This document shows positions 1 to 8,981 of a stretch of DNA of 55,608 bases, in pieces. The notes under the pieces were generated by a model. The model searched no databases. It was not told where the DNA came from and worked only from the letters and a program-made list of their open reading frames with translations. Position 1 is the first letter of the stretch. Each line of letters begins with the position of its first letter. The stretch is from NCBI GenBank assembly GCA_016744295.1, contig JADGEQ010000045.1:1-55608 (forward strand), given 5' to 3'. The stretch is from Desulfobacteraceae bacterium (GTDB taxonomy: Bacteria; Desulfobacterota; Desulfobacteria; Desulfobacterales; Desulfobacteraceae). Both the position numbers and the translations under genes were made by a program.

Positions 1-804
1 TAACCTATTGATTTATAAGGCGATATCAACTTACACGAGCGTTGCTTGAATGTATTGTAAATTCAGGAGGTTAAGTCCACTCGCAACATAATGGTATCAA
101 TAGTGACGAGGAAACATTGATAATGGGCGATGACTTCCAAAAGAAAGGCTCAGGGCTCTGAATTGGATGGCAGCGACGATTATAACGTGTAGGGTTCACA
201 TTCCGCAAAAAATATGCCCCACAAGATGTGGGATTTTTGTTTTTTTCTTTCAGCCATGAAATTTTTTTTCAAATATTTTGGATGGAAAAGTTTGTTTTTG
301 CCAGGCTGCATTTTTTTTTATAGTGAGGACTACCTGCAAGAGAGGTTCAAATTTTTATCAAAATGAGCACCCAAGATTATCCCTGTAAATCCAGGTGTTT
401 TTCAAAAACAATTAAATCACAATAGGTAGGATCTGTTCTATTTTCGATAAGGAAGAGCTTTGTTGATAATAGTCCTGGCCCTTAAAAACTGAGATTTCCA
501 GGCAGTATAAATAACTTTAATGTTCGAAATAACCGGTTTCATCCGATTCATTTGGCGCGTTTTACAATTATTAAAATCCCAAACAGGCTTACCAGAGAGT
601 GCGGTTGCAATATCTGCCAGACAGACAGTTCTTATTTTCAAAAGGGGGATAATCATGTTTGGCCAAAAGTTTTATTCTGGCGGTGTTTCAATTACATTGG
701 TTAAACTCGCCCATAGGAACTTTTGTCCTGTACAATGTTAAAAAATAATAATAAATATAAGCTATTATTATTTTAAATAAAATATAAAGTTGGTTGAGTT
801 TGCC
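1..804. other. AT-rich stretch with no convincing gene
   Basis: No reading frame here looks like a protein family. A hairpin with a T-run (annotated separately) closes a possible transcript from the left. Just before it, around 163-200, a short frame reads GSDDYNV and is then broken by a stop, with GFTF following in another frame. That is faintly like the C-terminus of formylglycine-generating-enzyme-type proteins but is too short to call. A 28-codon frame from the ATG at 655 has a good purine-rich ribosome site (AAGGGGG), but its product is not recognised. At about 743-775 there is an AT-only inverted repeat (AATAATAATA/TATTATTATT) upstream of the next gene. Confidence 0.4.
218..250 (+). terminator. 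Rho-independent terminator
   Basis: CCCACA and TGTGGG form a perfect 6-bp stem with a 3-nt loop, followed by ATTTTTGTTTTTTT. It would end a plus-strand transcript entering from the left edge of the window. No gene is visible immediately upstream. Confidence 0.6.
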
Positions 805-1509
805 ATGATTAAATTATATGCCCATCGTGGGTCACCGGAAAAAGAACCAGAAAATACTATTGTATCCTTTAAAAGGGCAATTCGTGAGAAGGCTGAGTGG
901 ATTGAGTTTGATGTCCGGAAAGGAAAGAAAAAGCATCTCTATGTAGTTCACGATGACAATCTTCAACGAATAGCCGGGCATAATATTTCACTGAAGAAAG
1001 CTAATTTTACACAAGTAAGAAACCTTAGGCTCGGTTCCAAGGACGAAAGGATTCCGCTACTAGAAGAAGTGCTTCTTCTTGCAAAGGATACCGAGATTAT
1101 GCTTAATATTGAGTTGAAGGAAAAGCACCTGGAAAGAGAAATCGTCGATATGATAGAACATTATGAAATGTCGTCACAGATTATCATTTCATCGTTTTTT
1201 TACCTGCCGCTTCTTGTTCTTGCTGACTACAGACCAAAATTGAAGACAGCGCTTCTTATAGATGAACCACCAACAGACCTGAAAGCCCAGCTTCTCGAAA
1301 CAAAAGTTAATTATCTTCATCCCAATATTGATCATCTTACGGATGAAACGGTTAAGATTGCACGTTCTCTACGAAAAAAAATAAATGCGTTTACTGTCAA
1401 CAATAAAAAGAATCTTAAGAAAGCGCTTCACTATAAAGTACATGGGATTTTCACAAACAGGGTACCTTATATGCGTGAGGTGTTGAAAAATATGGGTGGT
1501 GAAGATTAA
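805..1509 (+). CDS. Glycerophosphodiester phosphodiesterase family protein
   Basis: Predicted to hydrolyse glycerophosphodiesters to glycerol-3-phosphate and an alcohol. The 234-residue protein opens with YAHRGSPEKEPENT, the GDPD active-site start (HRG, then a glutamate and PENT), followed by EFDVR and HDD, which carry the metal and catalytic residues. The C-terminal AFTVNN...GIFTNRV region also fits the TIM-barrel end of the family. An upstream in-frame TTG at 790 is possible, but the ATG at 805 places the family motif at the usual distance from the N-terminus. No signal peptide is visible, so it is probably cytoplasmic. It stands alone in AT-rich DNA, which may be of foreign origin. Lysine content is high. 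Confidence 0.85.
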   Translation: MIKLYAHRGSPEKEPENTIVSFKRAIREKAEWIEFDVRKGKKKHLYVVHDDNLQRIAGHNISLKKANFTQVRNLRLGSKDERIPLLEEVLLLAKDTEIMLNIELKEKHLEREIVDMIEHYEMSSQIIISSFFYLPLLVLADYRPKLKTALLIDEPPTDLKAQLLETKVNYLHPNIDHLTDETVKIARSLRKKINAFTVNNKKNLKKALHYKVHGIFTNRVPYMREVLKNMGGED

Positions 1510-1705
1510 TTGTCTTCTCCATTACCGCTTAAGGACCGCAAATTTTATAATTTAAACAAAATAGCTTGCCTTTTGGCCCATCGACCGCGTTGCATCAAAG
1601 GCCAAATAGGCCTGCTATTAAACCTTTAATGCGCCTTGTAGATGAACCACCAGATTTTAAAGATTGGTCTGCGCTATTTATGTTCAACTTATTTCATCTG
1701 CGGTC

Positions 1706-3007
1706 CTAAGAAACAGAAGACTCCTCTTCCCGCTGGTCAATGGGAACGTACTCGTTTAAAATATTTCCCGTATAAATTTGTCGGGGTCTGCAGATCTTCA
1801 TTTCCGGGTCGATCCAGTCCTCTTTCCACTGGGCAATCCATCCGGGCAACCTGCCGATGGCAAACATCACCGTAAACATATCGGTGGGGATTCCCATTGC
1901 CCTCAACACAATCCCGGAATAAAAATCCACATTGGGATAAAGATTTTTCTCTTTGAAATAGGTATCATTGAGCGCTGCCTCTTCCAGGTTCCGGGCTATA
2001 TCCAGCAACGGATCTTTGCACTTGACCTTCTTGAGAACGATATCGCACATTTCCTTCATAATTTTTGCCCGGGGATCATAGGTTTTATATACCCTGTGCC
2101 CAAATCCCATGAGCCTGAAGTCATCCTCTGCATCCTTTGCACGGGCAATACATTGTTCCACACTCATACCATCTTTGCGAATTCTTTCAAGCATATGGAT
2201 AACCGCCTGGTTGGCCCCGCCGTGCAAAGGACCCCACAGGGCTGATATTCCAGCAGAAATGGCAGAATAAATATTCACCTTCCCGGACCCCACCACCCGG
2301 ACAGCCGTGGTAGAACAATTCTGCTCATGGTCGGCGTGGAGAATCCAGAACACATTGAGGGCCCGAACCAGGTCATTATCCATGCGATAGGGTACCACGG
2401 CCGAGTCAAACATCATGTTTAGAAAATTGGAGCAATAGCATAGATCAGGCCGGGGGTAGATCACCCTCTGGCCAATGGAAATTTTATAGGCCATGGCAGC
2501 CATGGTTCTAATTTTGGAAATAAGCCGCAAATAGGTATTGTTCATTTCCTCTTCAAGGTCTATCAGCTCCGGGTAAAAACTTCTCATGGCATTGACCATG
2601 GCAGACAAAATCCCCATGGGATGGGCCTTGGGCGGATAATTTTGGTAAAAGGCCTTCATGCTCTCGTGGACGGGGGAAGCGTCATTCAAATAGACAGAGG
2701 TACTGGTCAACTCATCCCGGGTGGGCAGCTTGCCCGTGATCAATAAAAAAGCTGTTTCAACAAAGGTGGAGGACTTGGCCAGCTGCTCAATGGGAATTCC
2801 CCGATACCGCAAAATGCCTTTTTCCCCATCCATATAGGTAATGGCACTTTTACAGGCACCCGTATTCCCATACCCGGGATCAAAGGTAATATAACCGGTT
2901 TGAGGTCGCAAACTCCTGATATCAATGGCGCGTTCACCTTCAGATCCAACAATCACCGGCAGGGTGATCTCCTTTCCGTCAATGATCAATTTTGCAAATT
3001 CTTCCAT
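1706..3007 (-). CDS. gltA: Citrate synthase
   Basis: Condenses acetyl-CoA and oxaloacetate to citrate in the cytoplasm. The 433-residue protein is the usual length for type II citrate synthases. The catalytic triad is visible: His262 in GPLHGG, His304 in GFGHRVY and Asp361 in NVDFYSG. The N-terminal beta domain (EGERAIDIRSLR, YITFDPG) is also present. The start at 3007 is chosen because AAGGAGG lies a few bases upstream on the minus strand; an upstream in-frame start would add 11 unlikely residues. It is the last gene of a minus-strand run (Gate protein, recN, fmdB, gltA), although a gap of about 105 bp before it may hold its own promoter. Confidence 0.96.
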   Translation of the reverse strand: MEEFAKLIIDGKEITLPVIVGSEGERAIDIRSLRPQTGYITFDPGYGNTGACKSAITYMDGEKGILRYRGIPIEQLAKSSTFVETAFLLITGKLPTRDELTSTSVYLNDASPVHESMKAFYQNYPPKAHPMGILSAMVNAMRSFYPELIDLEEEMNNTYLRLISKIRTMAAMAYKISIGQRVIYPRPDLCYCSNFLNMMFDSAVVPYRMDNDLVRALNVFWILHADHEQNCSTTAVRVVGSGKVNIYSAISAGISALWGPLHGGANQAVIHMLERIRKDGMSVEQCIARAKDAEDDFRLMGFGHRVYKTYDPRAKIMKEMCDIVLKKVKCKDPLLDIARNLEEAALNDTYFKEKNLYPNVDFYSGIVLRAMGIPTDMFTVMFAIGRLPGWIAQWKEDWIDPEMKICRPRQIYTGNILNEYVPIDQREEESSVS

Positions 3008-3112
3008 AAAACCTCCTTTGGCATCAGGCCTGAAAAACAAATATGTGATTGGGAACCCTGGTAACAGAAAATTAAAACCCCTATAATCCGGCTTTAATTT
3101 ATGGTGGGGATG

Positions 3113-3361
3113 TTAATCTCTTGTTGCTCCCGGGACGGTATAGGTTTTACAGGATCCGCCTGAGCATTCTCTCTCCTGGGTCTGAACCCCCTGGGCCTTG
3201 CTGGCTGAAGAACCGCCCATGGCGTAATTTATTTTGGAAACAACCCGTTGAAATTCACTGGATTTACACTTGGGACAATTGACAGAATCCTCATCTGTCG
3301 GTCTGACGATGACTTCAAAAAACTCTTCACATTTTAAACATTTAAACTCAAATATAGGCAT
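3113..3361 (-). CDS. FmdB-family zinc-ribbon protein
   Basis: An 82-residue protein starting MPIFEFKCLKC. It has two CxxC pairs (CLKC near residue 8 and CPKC near residue 35), which is the FmdB/CxxC_CxxC_SSSS regulatory-type zinc ribbon. The C-terminus is rich in Ser, Gly and Gln and contains a further CSGGSC. Family members are small putative regulators of unknown mechanism. The start at MPIFEF is chosen because all family members begin there; a longer frame upstream overlaps the end of recN. It lies 61 bp downstream of recN on the same strand. Confidence 0.9.
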   Translation of the reverse strand: MPIFEFKCLKCEEFFEVIVRPTDEDSVNCPKCKSSEFQRVVSKINYAMGGSSASKAQGVQTQERECSGGSCKTYTVPGATRD

Positions 3362-3422
3362 TCCGCACTCCTTGGTATCTAATTTACAATAGCCTGCTAA
3401 TATAAACACATTTTTGGATTTG

Positions 3423-5129
3423 TCAAGCCAGGGCCTGGTGGAGTAATTCTTCTGCATGGGTCAGGGTGGCCGGGGTAATCTCCTGCCCGCCAATCATCCG
3501 TGCAATTTCTTCCACCCGTTCTTTCCGAGTCTCAAGGGGGATAATGGAGGTGCAGGTGCGGTCGTTGATCACCTGTTTGGATATCCTGAACTGACTTGCA
3601 CCATATTTGGCAATCTGTGCCAGATGGGTGATGCAGATCACCTGGTGTTTGTCTCCCAGTTCTTTTAATTTAAGCCCTACTTTTTCCGAGGTAGCCCCGC
3701 CGATTCCGGCATCCACTTCATCAAAGATAAGGGTTTCAAGGGATTGAGTGGTTGACAATACCGCCTTAAGGGCCAGGACAATCCGGGACAACTCTCCCCC
3801 CGAAGCAATTTTGACAAGGGGTTTGGGAGATTCCCCTGGATTGGGGCTTAGCATAAAACTTATTTTATCCATGCCCGTGGAAAATATTTTTTCCCTGTTT
3901 TGGGTCTGGAGATCCTGGGGGTTCTCCGAAATCTGGGATGAGACAACCACCTCAAACCGGGCTTTTCCCATCTCAAGGGCAGCAAGTTCTTTTTGGGCAA
4001 GATCGGACAGGGTAATGCCGGCGGATTGCCGCTCCATGGAAAGGATTTTTGCCTGTTGACAAATCTGCTGTTCAAGCCCCTGCTTTTCCTGTACCAGGGC
4101 AGAAATTTTCTTGCCCAACCCCAGGGTGCCGGCCAGATCAGCCTTCATTTCTTCATATTGTTCAAACAAAGAAGAAAGACTGCCCCCATATTTTCGTTTG
4201 AGTTTTGAAATATTATCCAGACGCTGGTTTAAAAGTTCCAGGGATTCAGGATCCAGATCAATGGTAGCGGAATAGGTTCTCAAGGTTTCTGCCACGTCCT
4301 GGAGATCAAATATCATGGATCCCAGACGGCTTGCCACGCTGTCCAGAGCATCATCCACCCGGGAAAACTTTCCAACATTTGTCTTTAGGAATGAAATACG
4401 CTCAACAAGGGACTTTTCCCTGTCATAAATTTCATGAATGCTTCCATTCACCGCTTCAAAAATTTTACTGGCATTTTGAAGCCGATCCCGCTGAAGGTCA
4501 AGATCCTCATCTTCATTGGGCAAAATAGCCGCAGACTCAATCTCATCCACCTGAAACTGGAGCAGGTCCTGTTCCCTTATTTTCTCTTCCCTCTGGGCTT
4601 CCAGAGATTCAATTTCTCGGGTGATGGGGAGAATTTTCCCATAAAGCGTTGTGACCTCTTTTCTCAGGGAACGGGTCCCGGCAAACTCGTCCAAAATATC
4701 CAGGTGATTTTCTTCCCGGAGCAATCCCTGGTGGGCGTGCTGGCTTGAAATCCCTGCCAGATTCCAGGTAACCCGCTTCAGCAGATCAAGGGTGGATTGC
4801 CTGGAATTGATGTAAACCCGGCTCTTGCCAGAGTTGGAAATAAGCCTGCGAATCATCAATCCTTCGGATCCGTCCATGCCCTGTTCGGTTAAAATTACAG
4901 CGGCATGGGAGTCCGGCTCAATATCAAAGTAGGCTTCAAGCTCCGCAGTTTGTTCTCCGGTTCGAACAAGATCTGCCGACGCACGGGATCCCAACAGCAG
5001 ATTCACCGCTTCTATGATGATGGATTTTCCTGCCCCGGTCTCGCCGGTCAGTACCGAAAGACCTTCCTTAAAGGGAATTCTGATGTCGTCAATTATTGCG
5101 AATTTTTTTATGGCAAGCTCGCCTAGCAT
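3423..5129 (-). CDS. recN: DNA repair protein RecN
   Basis: An SMC-like ATPase that acts on double-strand breaks. The 568-residue protein has a Walker A motif GETGAGKS at residues 29-36, long coiled-coil arms in the middle, an SGGELSR signature around residue 445 and a Walker B motif LIFDEVDAGIGG. The start at 5129 follows AAGGAGG on the minus strand. It overlaps the 3' end of the upstream membrane-protein gene by 41 bp in another frame, so the two are probably translationally coupled. No key residue is missing. Confidence 0.96.
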   Translation of the reverse strand: MLGELAIKKFAIIDDIRIPFKEGLSVLTGETGAGKSIIIEAVNLLLGSRASADLVRTGEQTAELEAYFDIEPDSHAAVILTEQGMDGSEGLMIRRLISNSGKSRVYINSRQSTLDLLKRVTWNLAGISSQHAHQGLLREENHLDILDEFAGTRSLRKEVTTLYGKILPITREIESLEAQREEKIREQDLLQFQVDEIESAAILPNEDEDLDLQRDRLQNASKIFEAVNGSIHEIYDREKSLVERISFLKTNVGKFSRVDDALDSVASRLGSMIFDLQDVAETLRTYSATIDLDPESLELLNQRLDNISKLKRKYGGSLSSLFEQYEEMKADLAGTLGLGKKISALVQEKQGLEQQICQQAKILSMERQSAGITLSDLAQKELAALEMGKARFEVVVSSQISENPQDLQTQNREKIFSTGMDKISFMLSPNPGESPKPLVKIASGGELSRIVLALKAVLSTTQSLETLIFDEVDAGIGGATSEKVGLKLKELGDKHQVICITHLAQIAKYGASQFRISKQVINDRTCTSIIPLETRKERVEEIARMIGGQEITPATLTHAEELLHQALA

Positions 5130-6066
5130 AGAGCCTCCTTGCAAATGAAAATGCTGAAAACAGATAGGTCACCGCAACAGCGGCAATCAGTCTTGGAATC
5201 CAGAGCCAGAAAGGCGGAATTCCCAGGGGTAAAAACAAAACCGGATCTTCAATCATGGCATGATTGACCCCAATGGAAAGGTGAAGTTTTGTCAAAGCCT
5301 CTTTATCATATTTATTTGCCCGCGTCTCTTCAACAATTACGGCAGACCCGTAGGCCAGACCAAAAACAGCCGCCGTCAGCCAGAGCATTCCACAGGACCG
5401 GTCCAGTCCCAGAAAGGCTACAACCGGAGAACAAATCTTAGTAACAATCTGGATAATATTAAAAATTTTTGCCAACTCAAGGACTACCATCAGGGGCATA
5501 ATGATACAAAAAATCTGAAGGGCAAGCTTTGCCGTGACCACCCCCCATTCCCTGAGCATGGGAAGAAAGGAGCCCTGATTTTTACCAATGTCCAAAACTG
5601 CACTCCCGGCCTGTTCCGGGGTCACCCCCATGATCTTCGCACAGACAAAAGTAACCACAAAGGCCATGATCAGACGAAATCCAGCAGCCACAAAAGGATT
5701 TATCCCGGAATTACCCTGAACAATACTCTCCTGGATCAAATTATGAGAGATAAGGGTAAAAATAGCCATAAGGATCATGTGATCCATGGAAAATGCCATG
5801 ACAGAAAGGGCGGCCACGGTCCCATAAATCCCGGTAAAAAGCCCGATAACCAGCACAAGGGCCCCAGAGGCTGGCAGACCAACCCAGTTCATCACCGGCG
5901 TCAATAAAAAATCAAGCCGATAAATAACGCCAAAATGGACCAGTAATGCGGTTAAAAAAGAGATGGGCACAAGGATTTTCAACAGCCAAATCAGTCCGCT
6001 CCACCCCTTTTTTATACCTGCTTTAGTGCCGGTCTGGATGCGGGGAACAACCACCTCATGGCTCAT
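5089..6066 (-). CDS. Nucleoside-recognition (Gate) domain membrane protein
   Basis: A polytopic inner-membrane protein of 325 residues with about eight hydrophobic segments. Two Gate-like repeats are suggested by similar short patterns (GIYGTVAALSVMAF and FGLAYGSAVIVEE). This matches the nucleoside-recognition/spore-maturation SpmA-like membrane family, whose transported substrate is uncertain. The C-terminus ends in a basic tail (RRLYARRACHKK). The gene overlaps the small upstream gene by 11 bp and recN by 41 bp, so the three form a tight operon. Confidence 0.75.
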   Translation of the reverse strand: MSHEVVVPRIQTGTKAGIKKGWSGLIWLLKILVPISFLTALLVHFGVIYRLDFLLTPVMNWVGLPASGALVLVIGLFTGIYGTVAALSVMAFSMDHMILMAIFTLISHNLIQESIVQGNSGINPFVAAGFRLIMAFVVTFVCAKIMGVTPEQAGSAVLDIGKNQGSFLPMLREWGVVTAKLALQIFCIIMPLMVVLELAKIFNIIQIVTKICSPVVAFLGLDRSCGMLWLTAAVFGLAYGSAVIVEETRANKYDKEALTKLHLSIGVNHAMIEDPVLFLPLGIPPFWLWIPRLIAAVAVTYLFSAFSFARRLYARRACHKKIRNN

Positions 6067-6232
6067 CTGAAGGGGATTCTTTGTTTATATGTTTCTTAAC
6101 GGTTTCATTCACTGTCTCGTAAATATCCTTAAAGGATTCGTGTACGCTTGCTGGAGACAATCTGCCCAGTTCAATAAATTTGACTATGATTTCCTTAGAG
6201 GTTCTAAGGATATGTTCATCTATGGATTTCAT
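6056..6232 (-). CDS. Small conserved-looking hypothetical protein
   Basis: A 58-residue protein (MKSIDEHIL...) predicted to be all-helical and charged, with the core FIELGRLSPASVHESFKDIYETV. I do not recognise a named family. A TTG 36 bases upstream (6268) is an alternative start, but no clear ribosome site favours either. The stop overlaps the Gate-protein start by 11 bp, which argues that it is a real first gene of that operon. It may be a small regulator or partner of the membrane protein; that is only inference from position. Confidence 0.55.
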   Translation of the reverse strand: MKSIDEHILRTSKEIIVKFIELGRLSPASVHESFKDIYETVNETVKKHINKESPSDEP

Positions 6233-6377
6233 AGGGATCTGAATACCAAAAGAAGATGTTAAGGTCAAGAATTTGCAAATTTTTATCTTTAATATAACCC
6301 AATTCTTGTATTGCCATGGAAAATATAATGCTTATAATCCAATTTCCATTTTAATTGAAATAAAGGGCATCAGGAGC

Positions 6378-7592
6378 ATGGAAAAACCATTGGGTGAAGC
6401 AGCATCAGACGCAACAGCATCAAACACGACAACATCAGACATTCATACATTATCCTACCAGGGCAAAGAGATTCTTTTAATCGGCACCGCCCACGTATCC
6501 AGACATAGCGCCCTGTTGGTGGAAGAGACCATCCTCGAACAAAACCCTGACACAGTCTGTGTAGAACTTTGCGCCACAAGACTTGCCTCCCTCCAGGATT
6601 CAGACCGGTGGCGAAATATGGACATCGTCAAGGTGATCAAGCAGAAGAAAGCCCTGATGCTCTTCATGAATCTGCTGCTGGCATCCTTCCAGAAAAAAAT
6701 TGCCGATAAATTTGATATAAAACCCGGCCAGGAAATGATCAACGCCATTGAATCGGCCAAAAAAACAGATTCCCTGATTGTACCGGCTGACCGGGAGATA
6801 CAAATCACCCTTTCCCGGGTCTGGCGGGGCATGGGATTCTGGGAGAAACTCAAACTGATGATGTCCATGATCTTTTCCTTTGGCGAATCCGACGGCATCC
6901 AGGAAGAGGACATCGAACGGATGAAACAGGAAGATATCCTTCAAACCCTGCTGGCCGATGTAAAAGAGGCCCATCCCATCATTGAAAAGGCCCTTATTGA
7001 TGAAAGGGATCAGTTCCTTGCAGAAAATATCCGGTCCGCTCCAGGCAACAAAATTGTGGCAGTGGTGGGAGCAGCCCATGTACCGGGGATTAAAAAATAT
7101 ATCGCCGATGCAACTCCCATTGACCTGGAAAGCCTCAACCAGGTCCCCCTGGCTGGACAAATGGGCAAAATTCTAAAGTGGCTGATTCCCGGCCTTATCC
7201 TCCTCTTGTTTGCAGTGGGATTTATAATGGAAGGAAAAAATGCAGGTGCTGATATGATATGGATATGGATAGCGGCCAATGGTATTTTTGCCGGACTGGG
7301 CGCCCTTCTGGCCCTGGCCCACCCCTATACGATAATCTCATCCATCATTGCCGCTCCCCTAACCTCCTTGAATCCCATGATAGCGGCAGGATGGGTATCC
7401 GGCCTTGTGGAAGCCTTTGCCAGAAAACCAAAGGTTAGGGACCTGGAAGCCATCCCCAATGATATTGTTTCCATCAAGGGGTTCTGGCGGAACAATGTCA
7501 CCCGGATTCTTTTGGTGGTTATTTTTACCAATTTGGGATCTTCCGTCGGCACAATGACAGCAGTGCCTTTGATGCTAAAACTGCTTTCCTAA
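6378..7592 (+). CDS. TraB/PrgY family membrane protein
   Basis: A 404-residue protein of the TraB (TIKI-like) family. The N-terminal domain has GTAHVS near residue 37, a CVELCATR segment, and GAAHVPGI near residue 230. These carry the conserved His and Glu residues of the putative metal-dependent active site. The C-terminal third has four or so membrane segments. The first 25 residues are a low-complexity stretch of Ala, Ser, Thr and Asp, encoded by short CATCAGAC-like repeats. The ATG at 6378 is preceded by CAGGAG; the frame stays open upstream, but that extension is AT-rich and unlike the family. The cellular role of bacterial members is not settled. Confidence 0.85.
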   Translation: MEKPLGEAASDATASNTTTSDIHTLSYQGKEILLIGTAHVSRHSALLVEETILEQNPDTVCVELCATRLASLQDSDRWRNMDIVKVIKQKKALMLFMNLLLASFQKKIADKFDIKPGQEMINAIESAKKTDSLIVPADREIQITLSRVWRGMGFWEKLKLMMSMIFSFGESDGIQEEDIERMKQEDILQTLLADVKEAHPIIEKALIDERDQFLAENIRSAPGNKIVAVVGAAHVPGIKKYIADATPIDLESLNQVPLAGQMGKILKWLIPGLILLLFAVGFIMEGKNAGADMIWIWIAANGIFAGLGALLALAHPYTIISSIIAAPLTSLNPMIAAGWVSGLVEAFARKPKVRDLEAIPNDIVSIKGFWRNNVTRILLVVIFTNLGSSVGTMTAVPLMLKLLS

Positions 7593-7717
7593 TTCCAAAC
7601 CGGTTTTACTTGATTTCCTCAATTATTCCAGGCTATAGTCATCTCCATATTTTCGATATTGCTTTTAGTATCGAAATCACCCCAACGTGATCAAAAAAAT
7701 ACGGAAACTATTTACCC

Positions 7718-8929
7718 ATGGATATATTTGTTGCTCGTCAACCTGTTTTCACAAAAAAGAAACGGGTCTTCGGGTATGAACTCCTTTTCAGGACGAGCCT
7801 TGAAAATATGTTCCCAAATATTGACGGGGACATGGCCACTGCCAATGTGCTGACCAACACATTTTTCACCTTTGATCTCAATGAAATCCTGGCAGGGAAA
7901 CCCGGACTGATAAATTTTACCAGAAATCTGATTCTCCAAAGGTTGCCGCTGCTGTTTCCCAAGGAGCATATTATCATTGAAGTGCTGGAGGATATCGAAC
8001 CGGAGCCCGGGGTAATTGAATCATTAAAAGAATTCAGGCGCAAAGGATTTCGCATTGCTCTGGATGATTTTGTCTATGACCCTAAATTTGATCCCATGAT
8101 TTCATTTTGTTCAATCATAAAATTTGACATTCTGGCAACCCCTCTGGATACTATCGCCCCGGTTATCAGGGATATTCAATCCCGTCACAAGATTTCCCTT
8201 CTTGCGGAAAAAGTAGAGACCCACCAACAATTTGAACAAGCCAGGGCAATGGGATTCGACCTGTTCCAGGGCTATTTTTTTGCAACACCTGAAATTCTCT
8301 TTAAAAAAGATGTTTCGCCCAGCCAAATCACAAAACTGAAGCTGATCAATGAACTCTGGAAGACAGACCTTAATCTGGAGAAAATAGAAGATTTGATTAA
8401 AAAAGATCTGTCGGTATCCTATAAACTGCTGAAATTTCTTAATTCCGCCTATTACCGACGGCCCGTAGCCATTAATACCATCAGGGATGCCATCATATTT
8501 CTTGGAACCGACGAGCTGAAAAAGTTCATCCATGTAATAACGATATCGGGTCTCAATGAGAACAAACCCAATGAACTGATCCGCTCCTCAATCATTCGGG
8601 CCAGGATGTGTGAACTATGTGGCGTGATGCTGAAAACCAATTTTACAGACGATGAATTGTTCACCGTCGGTCTATTTTCATCCATGGATGCCATCCTGGA
8701 CAGACCCATGCGAGAGATTCTTCCCACCATCGCTTTTTCCGACAAAATCAAAGATGCCCTTCTGGGACAGGACAAGCAGTTTCGCCTGTTACTCATGTTA
8801 ATAACAAATTTTGAAAAAGGCCAATGGGATACTCGGCTTTACAAATTGATGGACGGCCGGAAAATCATTGATGAGCTGCCAAAATTTTATATGAATGCCA
8901 TCCGGATGGCAGATTCGTTTTTCACCTGA
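7718..8929 (+). CDS. EAL-HDOD signalling protein (YuxH-like)
   Basis: A 403-residue two-domain protein. Residues 1-200 are an EAL-type fold (MDIFVARQPVF, GYELLFR, EVLEDIEP, ALDDF), but the canonical EAL-plus-metal residues are partly replaced (YELLFR instead of EALxR), so diguanylate phosphodiesterase activity is doubtful. Residues 205-400 are an HDOD domain (YKLLKFLNSAYY, TIRDAIIFLG). This architecture is common among delta-proteobacterial c-di-GMP-related adaptors. It stands alone, with no strong ribosome site before the ATG. It is likely a cytoplasmic signal-transduction protein. Confidence 0.9.
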   Translation: MDIFVARQPVFTKKKRVFGYELLFRTSLENMFPNIDGDMATANVLTNTFFTFDLNEILAGKPGLINFTRNLILQRLPLLFPKEHIIIEVLEDIEPEPGVIESLKEFRRKGFRIALDDFVYDPKFDPMISFCSIIKFDILATPLDTIAPVIRDIQSRHKISLLAEKVETHQQFEQARAMGFDLFQGYFFATPEILFKKDVSPSQITKLKLINELWKTDLNLEKIEDLIKKDLSVSYKLLKFLNSAYYRRPVAINTIRDAIIFLGTDELKKFIHVITISGLNENKPNELIRSSIIRARMCELCGVMLKTNFTDDELFTVGLFSSMDAILDRPMREILPTIAFSDKIKDALLGQDKQFRLLLMLITNFEKGQWDTRLYKLMDGRKIIDELPKFYMNAIRMADSFFT

Positions 8930-8955
8930 TCCCAGTCAAATTTTTCACTTAATTT

Positions 8956-8981
8956 CACCAACATTTTTCACCAACATTTTT
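8956..8981. repeat. 13-bp tandem repeat
   Basis: CACCAACATTTTT occurs twice head to tail, between the EAL-HDOD gene and the end of purN. It looks like a replication-slippage duplication. No regulatory meaning is evident. Confidence 0.6.

Noticed and set aside
163..200. Short frame GSDDYNV-GFTF like the end of a formylglycine-generating-enzyme or a diversity-generating-retroelement variable region
   Set aside because: Only about 12 codons, with a stop and a 2-base frame change inside, and nothing upstream that fits; no reverse transcriptase or template repeat is visible in the window.
1261..1652. GATGAACCACCA occurs twice (1261 and 1641)
   Set aside because: Only 12-13 identical bases with loosely similar flanks, 380 bp apart; no further structure, so probably chance.
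3005..3040. Upstream start for citrate synthase adding 11 residues
   Set aside because: The strong AAGGAGG lies after that start and points to the ATG at 3007.
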